This document shows, piece after piece, positions 1 to 6,488 of a stretch of DNA of 34,933 nucleotides. The notes under the pieces were generated by a model that saw only the letters and a program-made list of their open reading frames with translations, was not told the origin of the DNA and did not search any database. This DNA comes from Treponema sp. UBA6988. GTDB taxonomy: Bacteria > Spirochaetota > Spirochaetia > Treponematales > Treponemataceae. Positions within the stretch are counted from its first letter, which is position 1; each line of letters opens with the position of its first letter. The DNA is taken from NCBI GenBank assembly GCA_002448445.1, contig DJYC01000103.1, forward strand, positions 1 through 34,933. Reading direction: 5' to 3'. A program made the position numbers and the translations under genes.

Positions 1-265
1 ACCCCGCCAACTGGCTAATGGGCCGCGGGCCGATCCTCCTGCGGAGCCTAAGCTCCCTTTCCCCGTATGCTTCTGATACATACGGCCGTATCCGGTATTA
101 TCCGCTATTTCTAGCGGCTATCCCAGTCAGCAGGGTTCGTCACCCACGTGTTACTCACCAGTCCGCCACTCTAGGGCAGGAGCAAGCTCCCGCCTTGCCG
201 TCCGACTTGCATGGTTAAGACGCGCCGCCAGCGTTCGTTCTGAGCCAGGATCGAACTCTCCATTA
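1..265 (-). rRNA. rrs: 16S ribosomal RNA, 5' end (partial)
   Basis: The reverse complement carries the conserved 5' end of bacterial 16S rRNA: GAGAGTTCGATCCTGGCTCAG near 242-258, then CGAACGCTGGCGGCGCGTC, GCATG-type helix sequence CATGCAAGTCGG, and GAGTAACACGTGGGTGACGAA. The gene runs off the left edge, so only about 265 nt are present. The form GTCTTAA next to CATGCAAGTCG fits spirochaetes (known family trait). The exact mature 5' end is set by similarity and could differ by a few bases. The usual GTTTGATC is GTTCGATC here. Confidence 0.96.
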
Positions 266-482
266 TTTATTCTCATGGGCCGAAGCCCAAAAGATTTTCC
301 ATTGGTTAAGTTGCGCCCCCTAATGCTCTTTCATTTTCTCTTAGGATTGCTGGTTGCCGCGGATGATTCTCCGCGGACTTTGTGTGTGTGTTCCTTTGGC
401 TTGCGTACAATTGCTGTACTTATGTCTTTGTTTCCGTCCCTTGGCATTTCAAGCTTTCGTACCGCCGTGTGTTGCGACGGTG
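266..482 (-). other. pre-16S leader with processing-type hairpins
   Basis: This stretch lies between the predicted rRNA start site (about 482) and the mature 16S 5' end. It holds no gene. Two hairpins are visible in the minus-strand transcript: TGGGC-TTCG-GCCCA at 276-289, a stable UUCG tetraloop just before the 16S, and CCGCGGA/TCCGCGG arms at 357-363 and 370-376. Such leaders normally carry RNase III processing and antitermination signals; I found no convincing boxA in the correct orientation. Confidence 0.6.
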
Positions 483-488
483 AGAATG

Positions 489-517
489 AATATACCACAC
501 ACGCATGAGACTGTCAA
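489..517 (-). promoter_or_regulatory. rRNA operon promoter (TTGACA-17-TATATT)
   Basis: On the minus strand TTGACA (complement of 512-517) is followed by exactly 17 nt and TATATT (complement of 489-494). This is a near-consensus sigma-70 promoter pointing into the 16S gene, about 220 nt upstream of it. The predicted start site is near 482. Confidence 0.8.
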
Positions 518-522
518 CAGGA

Positions 523-559
523 TTTTGCATTTTTTTTGGATTTTTTTGCGTTTTTTTTT
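523..559 (-). promoter_or_regulatory. phased A-tract UP-type element upstream of rRNA promoter
   Basis: Four A-tracts on the minus strand (T runs at 523-526, 530-537, 541-547 and 551-559) have centres about 9-11 bp apart, directly upstream of the -35 box. Phased A-tracts bend DNA and A-rich UP elements contact the RNA polymerase alpha C-terminal domain; here this role is inferred from position. Confidence 0.6.
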
Positions 560-589
560 GCGGGGTGCGGGAGGCTTGTCACCCTGAGC

Positions 590-797
590 CTGACTAAGGG
601 GCTGTGCAAGTTATGGCATGCATCTTCTACACCGGCCCTTCGACAGAGCCGCTTGAAGCTGCGCTGCGAGTTCCAGGGACCGGGTGCAGCTTATATGCGG
701 CCCTTCGAGAGCCTCAGGGACCGGGATTCGATGCCCGCTGGAGGCTGCGCTGCGGGTGCAGGGACCGGAACGATTTGTGGGGTGACGGAATTGTTTG
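590..797. repeat. intergenic palindromic repeats (CGGCCCTTCGA family)
   Basis: The gap between the rRNA promoter and the first lipoprotein gene has no credible gene. It contains two copies, starting near 641 and 700, of a dispersed repeat: CGGCCCTTCGA, a short spacer, GCTGCGCTGCG(A/G)GTTC and CAGGGACCGG. Related copies sit at about 1872, 2235, 6231, 8114 and 18803. Small ORFs across this stretch are translations of the repeat. Confidence 0.75.
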
Positions 798-842
798 CGC
801 TCCGTGCTTTCGCGCCCCTTAGGGCGCTCTTTACACGGAGCG
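798..842 (-). repeat. compound hairpin 3' of lectin-fold gene, copy 1
   Basis: A 9-bp outer stem (CGCTCCGTG at 798-806 with CACGGAGCG at 834-842) encloses an inner GCGCCC/GGGCGC stem at 812-817 and 822-827. It starts 10 nt after the stop codon at 853. A nearly identical hairpin follows the second paralogue (6434-6478). On the minus strand it is followed by GCAAAC, not a T run, so it is a poor intrinsic terminator for the gene. A DNA hairpin close 3' of the variable region is a known DGR target feature (shown in Bordetella phage); that role here is inference. Confidence 0.6.
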
Positions 843-852
843 TAATTTTTTC

Positions 853-1770
853 TTATTCAGACCTGGAACAGACAACGCGAAAACCGCTGTAGTAGCCGCG
901 GTCGCTCGGGCGGCTGATGCACTGGTTGGAGACGGTGCAGCCGATGACGTCGTAGGTGACCCAGCTGCCACCGCGACTGACGCGGTTAGAACCGGACGCG
1001 GCACCAGAACAAGAAGTACTCGTGCTTATGGAGCCATACCAGTCCCAGCACCATTCCATCACGTTCCCGCTCATGTCGTATAAGCCCAGCGCATTGGCAG
1101 ACTTTTTCTTTACCTCGTGCGTCTTGTAATCGCTGTTAGTGCTATACCACGCGAGGTTTCCTATGTCACCGGTTCCGCTGTAGGTGGTCTGGCCGCTGTT
1201 GGTAAGGTTTCCGCCCCGGGCAAGGTATTCCCATTCAGCTTCCGTGGGTAGGCGGTAGCCGTTGGCGGCAAAGTCGCATGTTGCAGCGTTCCACGTTGAG
1301 TCGCTGTCCGTTGGAACTGTACCCCATTCAGAAGGGTTGGTCTTTCCGTTTATTTTGTAGCAGGGTGTCCTTCCTTCCGCAAGGCTTCTCTTGTTGCAGT
1401 AGACCAGGGCATCGTACCAGCTTACAGATTCTACAGGCCGGTTTGCCTGTGTCTCCCCGCTTACAGGGCTTGAAGAGAAAGAGCTCGGATTGCTTCCCAT
1501 AACAGACTGGTATTCTGCCTGCGTTACCTCGTGGTCGCATACCAAAAGGTTTGGTATGGTAACCGTGCGTCCTGCAATGAACACGCTGGAGCCGGTTATG
1601 GCTGTTGTTCCGTTGAATGTGGCCCCCGGGACAAGGACAAAACCTTCAGGTACGCTTGAGCCCGTGCTTTCGCTGTCACCGCCAGAGCCGCCGCCTCCAC
1701 CACAGCTTGTGCTTGTGGCAAGAAGGGCAAATGCGGTTAATGCTAGAAATGACATTCTGATTTTTTTCAT
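853..1770 (-). CDS. lipoprotein with FGE-sulfatase/C-type lectin fold; candidate DGR variable protein 1
   Basis: The start is the ATG at 1770, with GGAGG 8 nt upstream; upstream in-frame codons belong to the leader. The 305-residue product begins MKKIRMSFLALTAFALLA and reaches a lipobox ending at Cys (STSC), followed by a Gly/Ser linker, so it is an exported lipoprotein. From about residue 45 it matches the formylglycine-generating-enzyme/sulfatase-modifying-factor fold: VPGATF, DHEVTQAEY, PVESVSWYDALVYCN, GYRLPTEAEWEYLARGG, LGLYDMSGNVMEWCWD, RVSRGGSW and GFRVVCSRSE. The paired catalytic Cys motif of true FGE is not seen, so a binding role is more likely. Family knowledge: Treponema TvpA proteins use this fold as DGR targets. 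The last 25 codons before GFR are almost all NNC. A paralogue lies at 6489-7478 with matching flanks. Confidence 0.88.
   Translation of the reverse strand: MKKIRMSFLALTAFALLATSTSCGGGGGSGGDSESTGSSVPEGFVLVPGATFNGTTAITGSSVFIAGRTVTIPNLLVCDHEVTQAEYQSVMGSNPSSFSSSPVSGETQANRPVESVSWYDALVYCNKRSLAEGRTPCYKINGKTNPSEWGTVPTDSDSTWNAATCDFAANGYRLPTEAEWEYLARGGNLTNSGQTTYSGTGDIGNLAWYSTNSDYKTHEVKKKSANALGLYDMSGNVMEWCWDWYGSISTSTSCSGAASGSNRVSRGGSWVTYDVIGCTVSNQCISRPSDRGYYSGFRVVCSRSE
886..960 (-). other. predicted hypervariable (VR-like) segment, copy 1
   Basis: Between the conserved RGGSW and GFRVV motifs, 23 of 25 codons end in C, with varied first and second bases. Adjacent codons of the same gene use mixed third bases. 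DGRs mutate template adenines, turning AAC codons into NNC, and this pattern is what that leaves. The spacing P-xx-R-xxxx-GFR resembles TvpA-type variable regions. No template repeat or reverse transcriptase is present in the window. Confidence 0.6.
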
Positions 1771-1852
1771 ATTAATTCCTCCATATTTTTTGCAAGTTTG
1801 GCGCTTTTGAGGGGTTGTGTCGGAAAGCGTTGGCTTGCATAACATAACGTTT
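1771..1852 (-). promoter_or_regulatory. conserved leader of lectin-fold gene, copy 1
   Basis: About 80 nt upstream of the start are almost identical to 7479-7562 upstream of the paralogue, from AACGTTAT through GCAAGCCAACGCTTTCC to GGAGGAATTAAT. The homology ends sharply beyond this point. It contains the ribosome binding site (GGAGG). No good -10/-35 pair is visible inside it. Confidence 0.65.
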
Positions 1853-1871
1853 TTTTTGGGGCATCCACTCG

Positions 1872-1942
1872 GCCCTTCGAGAGCCTCAGGGACCGGACTT
1901 CGATGCCCGCCTGAGGCTGCGCTGCGAGTTCCATGGACCGGG
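1872..1942. repeat. CGGCCCTTCGA-family palindromic repeat
   Basis: One full copy of the dispersed repeat (CGGCCCTTCGAGAGCCTCAG, GAGGCTGCGCTGCGAG, CATGGACCGG). It lies between the orphan terminator at 1955-2000 and the leader of the first lectin-fold gene. Confidence 0.7.
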
Positions 1943-1954
1943 GTTTTATTTTAT

Positions 1955-2000
1955 TTAAAAACAAAAAACCCGGATTCTTCCGCAGGGAAAAATTCCGGGT
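1955..2000 (-). terminator. rho-independent terminator of an orphan minus-strand unit
   Basis: On the minus strand, arms ACCCGGA (complement of 1994-2000) and TCCGGGT (complement of 1968-1974) form a hairpin followed by TTTTTTGTTTTT. This is a classic intrinsic terminator. No recognised minus-strand gene ends here, so it either closes a short RNA started at about 2132 or attenuates transcription toward the gene at 1770. Confidence 0.6.
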
Positions 2001-2132
2001 GTGATTTGAATTTATATTGAGACAGTTTACGCCACGACGTGAGACGTGAGACTTTTGACCCATGCGGCAATTGTTGTCAAGGGGGAGAAGCTTGGGTTTT
2101 ATTACACTTTTTTCCATAAATTTCTCTTCGAT
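1962..2132 (-). ncRNA. candidate small RNA (or attenuated leader / small ORF)
   Basis: A promoter at 2139-2167 and a terminator at 1955-2000 delimit a minus-strand transcript of about 170 nt. It contains possible pairings TTGAC/GTCAA and AATTTAT/ATAAATT but matches no RNA family I can name (not SRP, tmRNA or RNase P). An ORF opens at the ATG at 2117 (MEKSVIKPKLLPLDNN) and is read through the terminator, with only a weak AGAG upstream, so translation is doubtful. The alternative is a long attenuated leader for the lipoprotein gene starting at 1770. Confidence 0.4.
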
Positions 2133-2138
2133 GGTTTT

Positions 2139-2167
2139 AGTATAAGGGCAGATGAGGGATTGGTCAA
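2139..2167 (-). promoter_or_regulatory. promoter TTGACC-17-TATACT (minus)
   Basis: On the minus strand TTGACC is followed by 17 nt and TATACT (complement of 2139-2144). The predicted start is near 2132. It faces the candidate small RNA and, beyond a terminator, the first lectin-fold gene. Confidence 0.6.
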
Positions 2168-2184
2168 GTGAGACTAAAGGGCGG

Positions 2185-2460
2185 CTTGGACAGATCCCGA
2201 ATCAAGTTCGGGATGACGGTGTCAGCTTACACCCGGCCCTTCGAGAGCCTCAGGGACCGCACTTCGGGAGCCCGCTCGAAGCTGCGCTGCGGGTTTCAGG
2301 GACCGAGGCTGGGGGTGATGAGTGTCTGGTTGGGGGACAGGGGTAGCATATTAAGGCGCGGCAGGGATTGGAGGGGCGGGCGTAAGCCCGTTCCGGCGGG
2401 AGTGCGCAGCGCGACCAGAGGAATGGAGCCGGGAGGCGGAACCCCGGAAAGCCCACACAA
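2185..2460. repeat. cluster of three intergenic repeat families
   Basis: There is no gene here. In order: a palindromic CAGATCCCGAA/TTCGGGATGACGG unit (about 2190-2220); a CGGCCCTTCGA-family copy (2235-2307); and a diverged copy of the larger MITE-like repeat (about 2350-2460), recognised by GGAACCCCGGAAAG, GGAGGGGCGGGCGTAAGCC and AATGGAG. Confidence 0.65.
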
Positions 2461-2547
2461 ATGGCAACTGTTTGTTGGGGACGACTATGGGGATTACAGG
2501 GGAATGCGCCGCAAAGAGGAAATTCAGAGTAAATTCACTTTGGAACA

Positions 2548-2575
2548 TTGAAATTTCATGAAAATGCCGTATAAT
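2548..2575 (+). promoter_or_regulatory. promoter of the beta-helix lipoprotein gene
   Basis: TTGAAA (2548-2553), a 16-nt spacer and a perfect TATAAT (2570-2575) lie 29 nt upstream of the ATG at 2605. AAGGAG at 2591-2596 is the ribosome binding site. Confidence 0.75.
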
Positions 2576-2604
2576 ATAGGTAATAACAACAAAGGAGTTT
2601 TGCC

Positions 2605-5600
2605 ATGAAACGTAAGTTCCTTTCACTTTTATGTATTGCGGCCACAACACTTTTACTCCATGCAATAAGTTCGTGTTCTGGCATAGCATCTGTTCCCGAT
2701 GTTCCATCCGAAAGCGAAATTCCGCAGCAGAGGCAGACATACTGCATTACAGGCACATTCAGCATGCCAAGCGCGGGCGCAGTCCCAGTGGAATTCGCAT
2801 CAGCACAGGCCAATCCAGACTCGCGCAATGCGGTTCCAGACACAAGAGTCCTTACATACACCGTAAAAGCCGTGAATTTGTCCAACGGACATGAAGAATC
2901 CACTGAATCGACAGACAGAAGGACATACGCATTCGGCAACCTGACGGCAGGCACATGGCAAATTACGGCATACGCAACTAAAGACGGAACAAGAGTAATG
3001 CAAAGCGAAAGCAAAAGCGTTACAATCTCCGCATCGGCACCGTACGCAAGTGCAAGCCTTACCATGGCACCGGCAACAGGAGGAAGCGGAGACATTGACA
3101 TTACGATAAGCTGGGAAGAAGGCAGCGGAATCGGATACTGCAATATGACCTGCGAAAGTGAATCACGTCTAAATCAAGACGTTACCAGCGGCAACTCAGT
3201 CAGAAGAGACTTGAACGGAGTAAGCGCAGGATTCTACGAGCTAAAGCTTTCGTTCTACTCAACCCAAGAAAATGCAATCGCAGGGTTGCCACCGCTCTAC
3301 GAATGCACGGAATACATAGCGGTCTACCCCGGTCTTACGACAAACAGCTGGACGGCAGGTAGCGGGCCCCATCTGATAGGGGGGGGGGTATTCAGCGTAA
3401 CAAAGCAATGTGTTGAAACCTTCGTATACAGAAAAATATACGTGTCAGAAAACGGCGATGACACAGGAGGAACCGGAACATCCGAGCGGCCATTTGCCAC
3501 GATTCAAAGGGCAATGAATCGACTAAACGAAGTAGCAGGCCTTAACGTAACAAGCGAAGCCATCTCTTCCTCAACACCGTGGGAGCTGCACGTTAAGGGA
3601 TGCCCAACTCCACCATCAAGCATACCGGGACTTGTCCTTATAGATGTAACATCCACCATAGACCACCTAAAAATTATAGGGGACGGTAGCGGAGCAAAAA
3701 TAGACGCAAACAGAAAGGGGCGCATAATCTCCGTGCAAGCCGGCGCAAGCGTAAGCATGCAAAACATTGAGCTTACAAAAGGATGGGCTAACAATGGCGG
3801 CGGGGTCTATATTGCAAGCAACGGAAGCTTTACAATGGAAAGCGGCTCAATCACAAGCTGTGAGGCAACCGGCAATGCCAGCGGCAACGGAAGTGGCGGC
3901 GGAATCTGCAGCGACGGAAACCTGACTATTCAGGGCGGCACAATCAGCGGAAACAGTGCAAGCGGAACCAACTGCACAGGAGGCGGCGTTGAGGCCACCA
4001 GAGGAAGCGTAAACATAACAGGCGGAAGCATAACAGGCAACTCGGCAAGAAAAGACGGCAACAACATCCACATTACAGCCAGTGCCAGCATAACAGCCCT
4101 ACCCGCAGGAAACGATGCCTTCTATGACGACAGCAGGCCATCCCCCTATGGATATGCAGACGCGGTGTGCTATGTAAGCGGTCACAACTTTTTGCGCTAT
4201 AACGTGCCAAGCGGAACACAAGACCACATAGGATACGGACTGAACAGCTTTACCAGTAACGCGACGGTCTACCTTGGAAGGTCAACAGAAAGCGCAAACC
4301 TTACCTGGAAAAGCGCAACAAACATTGCGCAATCCTGCCAGCACAACCTTACCATAAGGCCTACAAAAGACGGTACAAAGGCAACAATCCAGTACTTAGT
4401 CAATAGCACAACAAGTTACTACCTAATAAAGTTTAATAAATCAGGAAAGACTCTCACACTCACAAACCTGACGCTAAGCGGAAACAGCAAGAAATGCGGC
4501 ATCGTAAATATAACAAACGGTAGCCTTATTGCAAGCTCCTGCACATTCAAGGAAGGAATGACAGCCAACGGAGGAGGAATAAAGCTGGAAGGAAGCGGAG
4601 CATCAACGCTTACATCCTGCACCATAGAAAACTGCGAGGCACACACAAGTGACACCGGAAATATGGGAGGCGGGCTTTACGTAGCTAGCAGCAGTGCCAG
4701 CGCAACGCTTACTTCATGCACAATCCAGAACTGCAATGCGGGATATTTTGAAGGAAACGAAGAAACAGGTTATGGGGGTGCAATCAGCACAAAAGGAACC
4801 GTCACCTTTAGCGGAAGTATTACAGGATGTAATGCACAAGGATTTGGTGGCGGTGTATATGTTAGCGGAGGCAGTTCTTTTACATTAACGAGTGGGTCAA
4901 TAGAGGACTGCCATGTATATACAGCTGGAGACAATCCGTCCAATACTGGTATGGGAGGAGGACTCTTCACAAGGGGTACTTTTACCATGGAAGGAGGAAG
5001 CATAAGCGGATGTACGGCAGAAAAAAAAGGAAATGGAGTGGGACTCACCTATATGGGTGGCGATAACCCCATATTTGAGATAAGTGGGGATGCAAGGGTT
5101 GATCCGAATAATGATGTATATGTAGGATCCCTCTGCCAACAAATAAAAATAGTGGGAGATCTTACAGCTACAACACCAGTTGCCACGATTACGCCCGGGG
5201 CTTACACGGGTACACCTGCACCACAGGTTTTGGTCGGAGACTCCACCAAAATCAAGGACAACTACCTAAAATTTATGCTTAGCGACAGGGACTACAGCAT
5301 AAAAGACGATGGAACTATTGAAAAAGGATTCACCGTCTTTGACAATGACGACCTTGACTATGCGATTACAAAAATTGCCAGTCTTGAAAGTGGTAGCTCT
5401 CAAAAAGTTATTATCACAAAAAATGTTTCTACTACTACAATGGGCTCCGAAAATTTCTTTATAAACGTTCCTTCAGGTGTAAATGTTAACATAACGGCTA
5501 ACAGCAATGTAACTTTACAATGCACAAGTAGTTCAAACAGAAGATTGTTTCATGTAGAAAGCGGAGCAAATCTTACACTTACAAATATTACTCTCACGGG

Positions 5601-6099
5601 ACACACACACTGGGGAGCGGGCTGGGTTTATGGCACGCTTACTATAAATGCAGGCTCAGAGATTGTAAACACAACAGCCAGCGGTGCCGGCAATTGTATA
5701 AGGATTCTTACCGGTGGAAAGTTAGAAATGAATGGAGGCAAAATTCAAGGCAATGACTGGAATGCAGGTAGCGGTTGTATATACATCGAAAACGGCGGAG
5801 AATTCAATATGACAGGAGGAGAAATATCGTCCAATCACTATTTTTTCCCAAGCACTACGAGCGATAGATATTCTCCGTTCGGTGGCGTATATGTCAACTC
5901 AGGAGGAACCTTTACCATGTCAGGCGGCTACATATCTGGCACAACCTTCTCAGATGGAGTTCCCTCTGGCGCAAATCCAGATCCAGATATTGGCTACAAC
6001 ATATGTTTCGATGTATATGCAGCTTATGGTAGCACATACAACAATACAGCAGGTCCAGGCCATGTACAAAGAGAAATGGATGACTCCTCCACCCCATGA
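2605..6099 (+). CDS. large surface lipoprotein with right-handed beta-helix repeats
   Basis: The 1164-residue product starts MKRKFLSLLCIAATTLLLH with a lipobox ISSC at residues 21-24, so it is an exported lipoprotein. Residues about 40-270 look like Ig-like/fibronectin-type beta-sandwich (inference). From about 275 (KIYVSENGDD, then RPFATIQRAM) it has the entry motif of pectate-lyase-like beta-helix proteins. After that come many rungs of the type GGG(V/I)Y, F-T-M-x-x-G-S-I-x-x-C and L-T-S-C-T-I, similar to chlamydial polymorphic membrane protein repeats. No catalytic motif or outer-membrane anchor domain is seen; adhesion or display is a guess. Ten consecutive G (3379-3388) lie in frame at about codon 259. 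The gene stands alone on the plus strand between two minus-strand lectin-fold lipoproteins. Confidence 0.85.
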   Translation: MKRKFLSLLCIAATTLLLHAISSCSGIASVPDVPSESEIPQQRQTYCITGTFSMPSAGAVPVEFASAQANPDSRNAVPDTRVLTYTVKAVNLSNGHEESTESTDRRTYAFGNLTAGTWQITAYATKDGTRVMQSESKSVTISASAPYASASLTMAPATGGSGDIDITISWEEGSGIGYCNMTCESESRLNQDVTSGNSVRRDLNGVSAGFYELKLSFYSTQENAIAGLPPLYECTEYIAVYPGLTTNSWTAGSGPHLIGGGVFSVTKQCVETFVYRKIYVSENGDDTGGTGTSERPFATIQRAMNRLNEVAGLNVTSEAISSSTPWELHVKGCPTPPSSIPGLVLIDVTSTIDHLKIIGDGSGAKIDANRKGRIISVQAGASVSMQNIELTKGWANNGGGVYIASNGSFTMESGSITSCEATGNASGNGSGGGICSDGNLTIQGGTISGNSASGTNCTGGGVEATRGSVNITGGSITGNSARKDGNNIHITASASITALPAGNDAFYDDSRPSPYGYADAVCYVSGHNFLRYNVPSGTQDHIGYGLNSFTSNATVYLGRSTESANLTWKSATNIAQSCQHNLTIRPTKDGTKATIQYLVNSTTSYYLIKFNKSGKTLTLTNLTLSGNSKKCGIVNITNGSLIASSCTFKEGMTANGGGIKLEGSGASTLTSCTIENCEAHTSDTGNMGGGLYVASSSASATLTSCTIQNCNAGYFEGNEETGYGGAISTKGTVTFSGSITGCNAQGFGGGVYVSGGSSFTLTSGSIEDCHVYTAGDNPSNTGMGGGLFTRGTFTMEGGSISGCTAEKKGNGVGLTYMGGDNPIFEISGDARVDPNNDVYVGSLCQQIKIVGDLTATTPVATITPGAYTGTPAPQVLVGDSTKIKDNYLKFMLSDRDYSIKDDGTIEKGFTVFDNDDLDYAITKIASLESGSSQKVIITKNVSTTTMGSENFFINVPSGVNVNITANSNVTLQCTSSSNRRLFHVESGANLTLTNITLTGHTHWGAGWVYGTLTINAGSEIVNTTASGAGNCIRILTGGKLEMNGGKIQGNDWNAGSGCIYIENGGEFNMTGGEISSNHYFFPSTTSDRYSPFGGVYVNSGGTFTMSGGYISGTTFSDGVPSGANPDPDIGYNICFDVYAAYGSTYNNTAGPGHVQREMDDSSTP
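3379..3388 (+). repeat. in-frame poly-G tract (10 G), candidate contingency locus
   Basis: Ten consecutive G inside the coding sequence encode Gly residues after HLI. Gain or loss of one G would shift the frame and remove the whole beta-helix domain. Poly-G slippage is an established phase-variation mechanism, including in treponemal tpr genes. Length variation here is inferred, not observed. Confidence 0.65.
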
Positions 6100-6433
6100 T
6101 TACCACAAGCAATGCACCATGCCGAGTGGGGGCTGTTACAAGATTCCCGGGGCGAGCCCGAGAATGACGGTTGTCTCGTCATGCTGAACTTGTTTCAGCA
6201 TCTGTATAAGGTTAAATGTCATCTTCTACGAGGCCCTTCGACGGTGTACGGGGACCGGGTGTGCCGTCATGCTGAGCTTGACTCAGCATCTGTGTAAGAT
6301 TAAATGCCAGCTTCTACAGATCCCGAAACTAGTTCGGGATGACGGATGCCTGCTTTTACAGATCCCGAATCCACATTCGTAGCAAGTGCGTGCGGATGTG
6401 GCGTAGCGTTCGGGATGACTGATTTTTTTTTTG
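6100..6433. repeat. array of palindromic intergenic repeats
   Basis: This 330-nt gap holds no gene. It contains a GATTCCCGGGGCGAGCCC/GAGAATGACGG unit (about 6140-6170), two GTCATGCTGAACTTG/TCAGCATCTGT units (about 6178-6205 and 6268-6298), a CGGCCCTTCGA-type fragment (6231-6262) and CAGATCCCGAA/TTCGGGATGAC units up to 6420. These are the same families found in other gaps. Confidence 0.75.
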
Positions 6434-6478
6434 CGCTCCGTGCTTTCGCGCCCCTTGGGGCGCTCTTTACACGGAGCG
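6434..6478 (-). repeat. compound hairpin 3' of lectin-fold gene, copy 2
   Basis: Outer arms CGCTCCGTG (6434-6442) and CACGGAGCG (6470-6478) enclose GCGCCCC/GGGGCGC (6448-6454 and 6457-6463). It differs from copy 1 at one or two bases, with the inner stem kept by pairing changes. On the minus strand it is followed by a run of A, not T, so it is unlikely to be a terminator for that gene. Confidence 0.6.
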
Positions 6479-6488
6479 TAAATTTTTA

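Noticed and set aside
322..335. TGCTCTTT, boxA-like antitermination signal in the rRNA leader
   Set aside because: It reads as boxA on the plus strand, but the rRNA transcript is on the minus strand, so the orientation is wrong.
590..822. ORFs of 72-118 codons after the rRNA promoter
   Set aside because: They are translations of the dispersed palindromic repeats; no ribosome binding site or domain is seen.
853..1770. True formylglycine-generating enzyme
   Set aside because: The protein is a lipoprotein with a variable region where FGE has its catalytic Cys pair, and no sulfatase gene is nearby.
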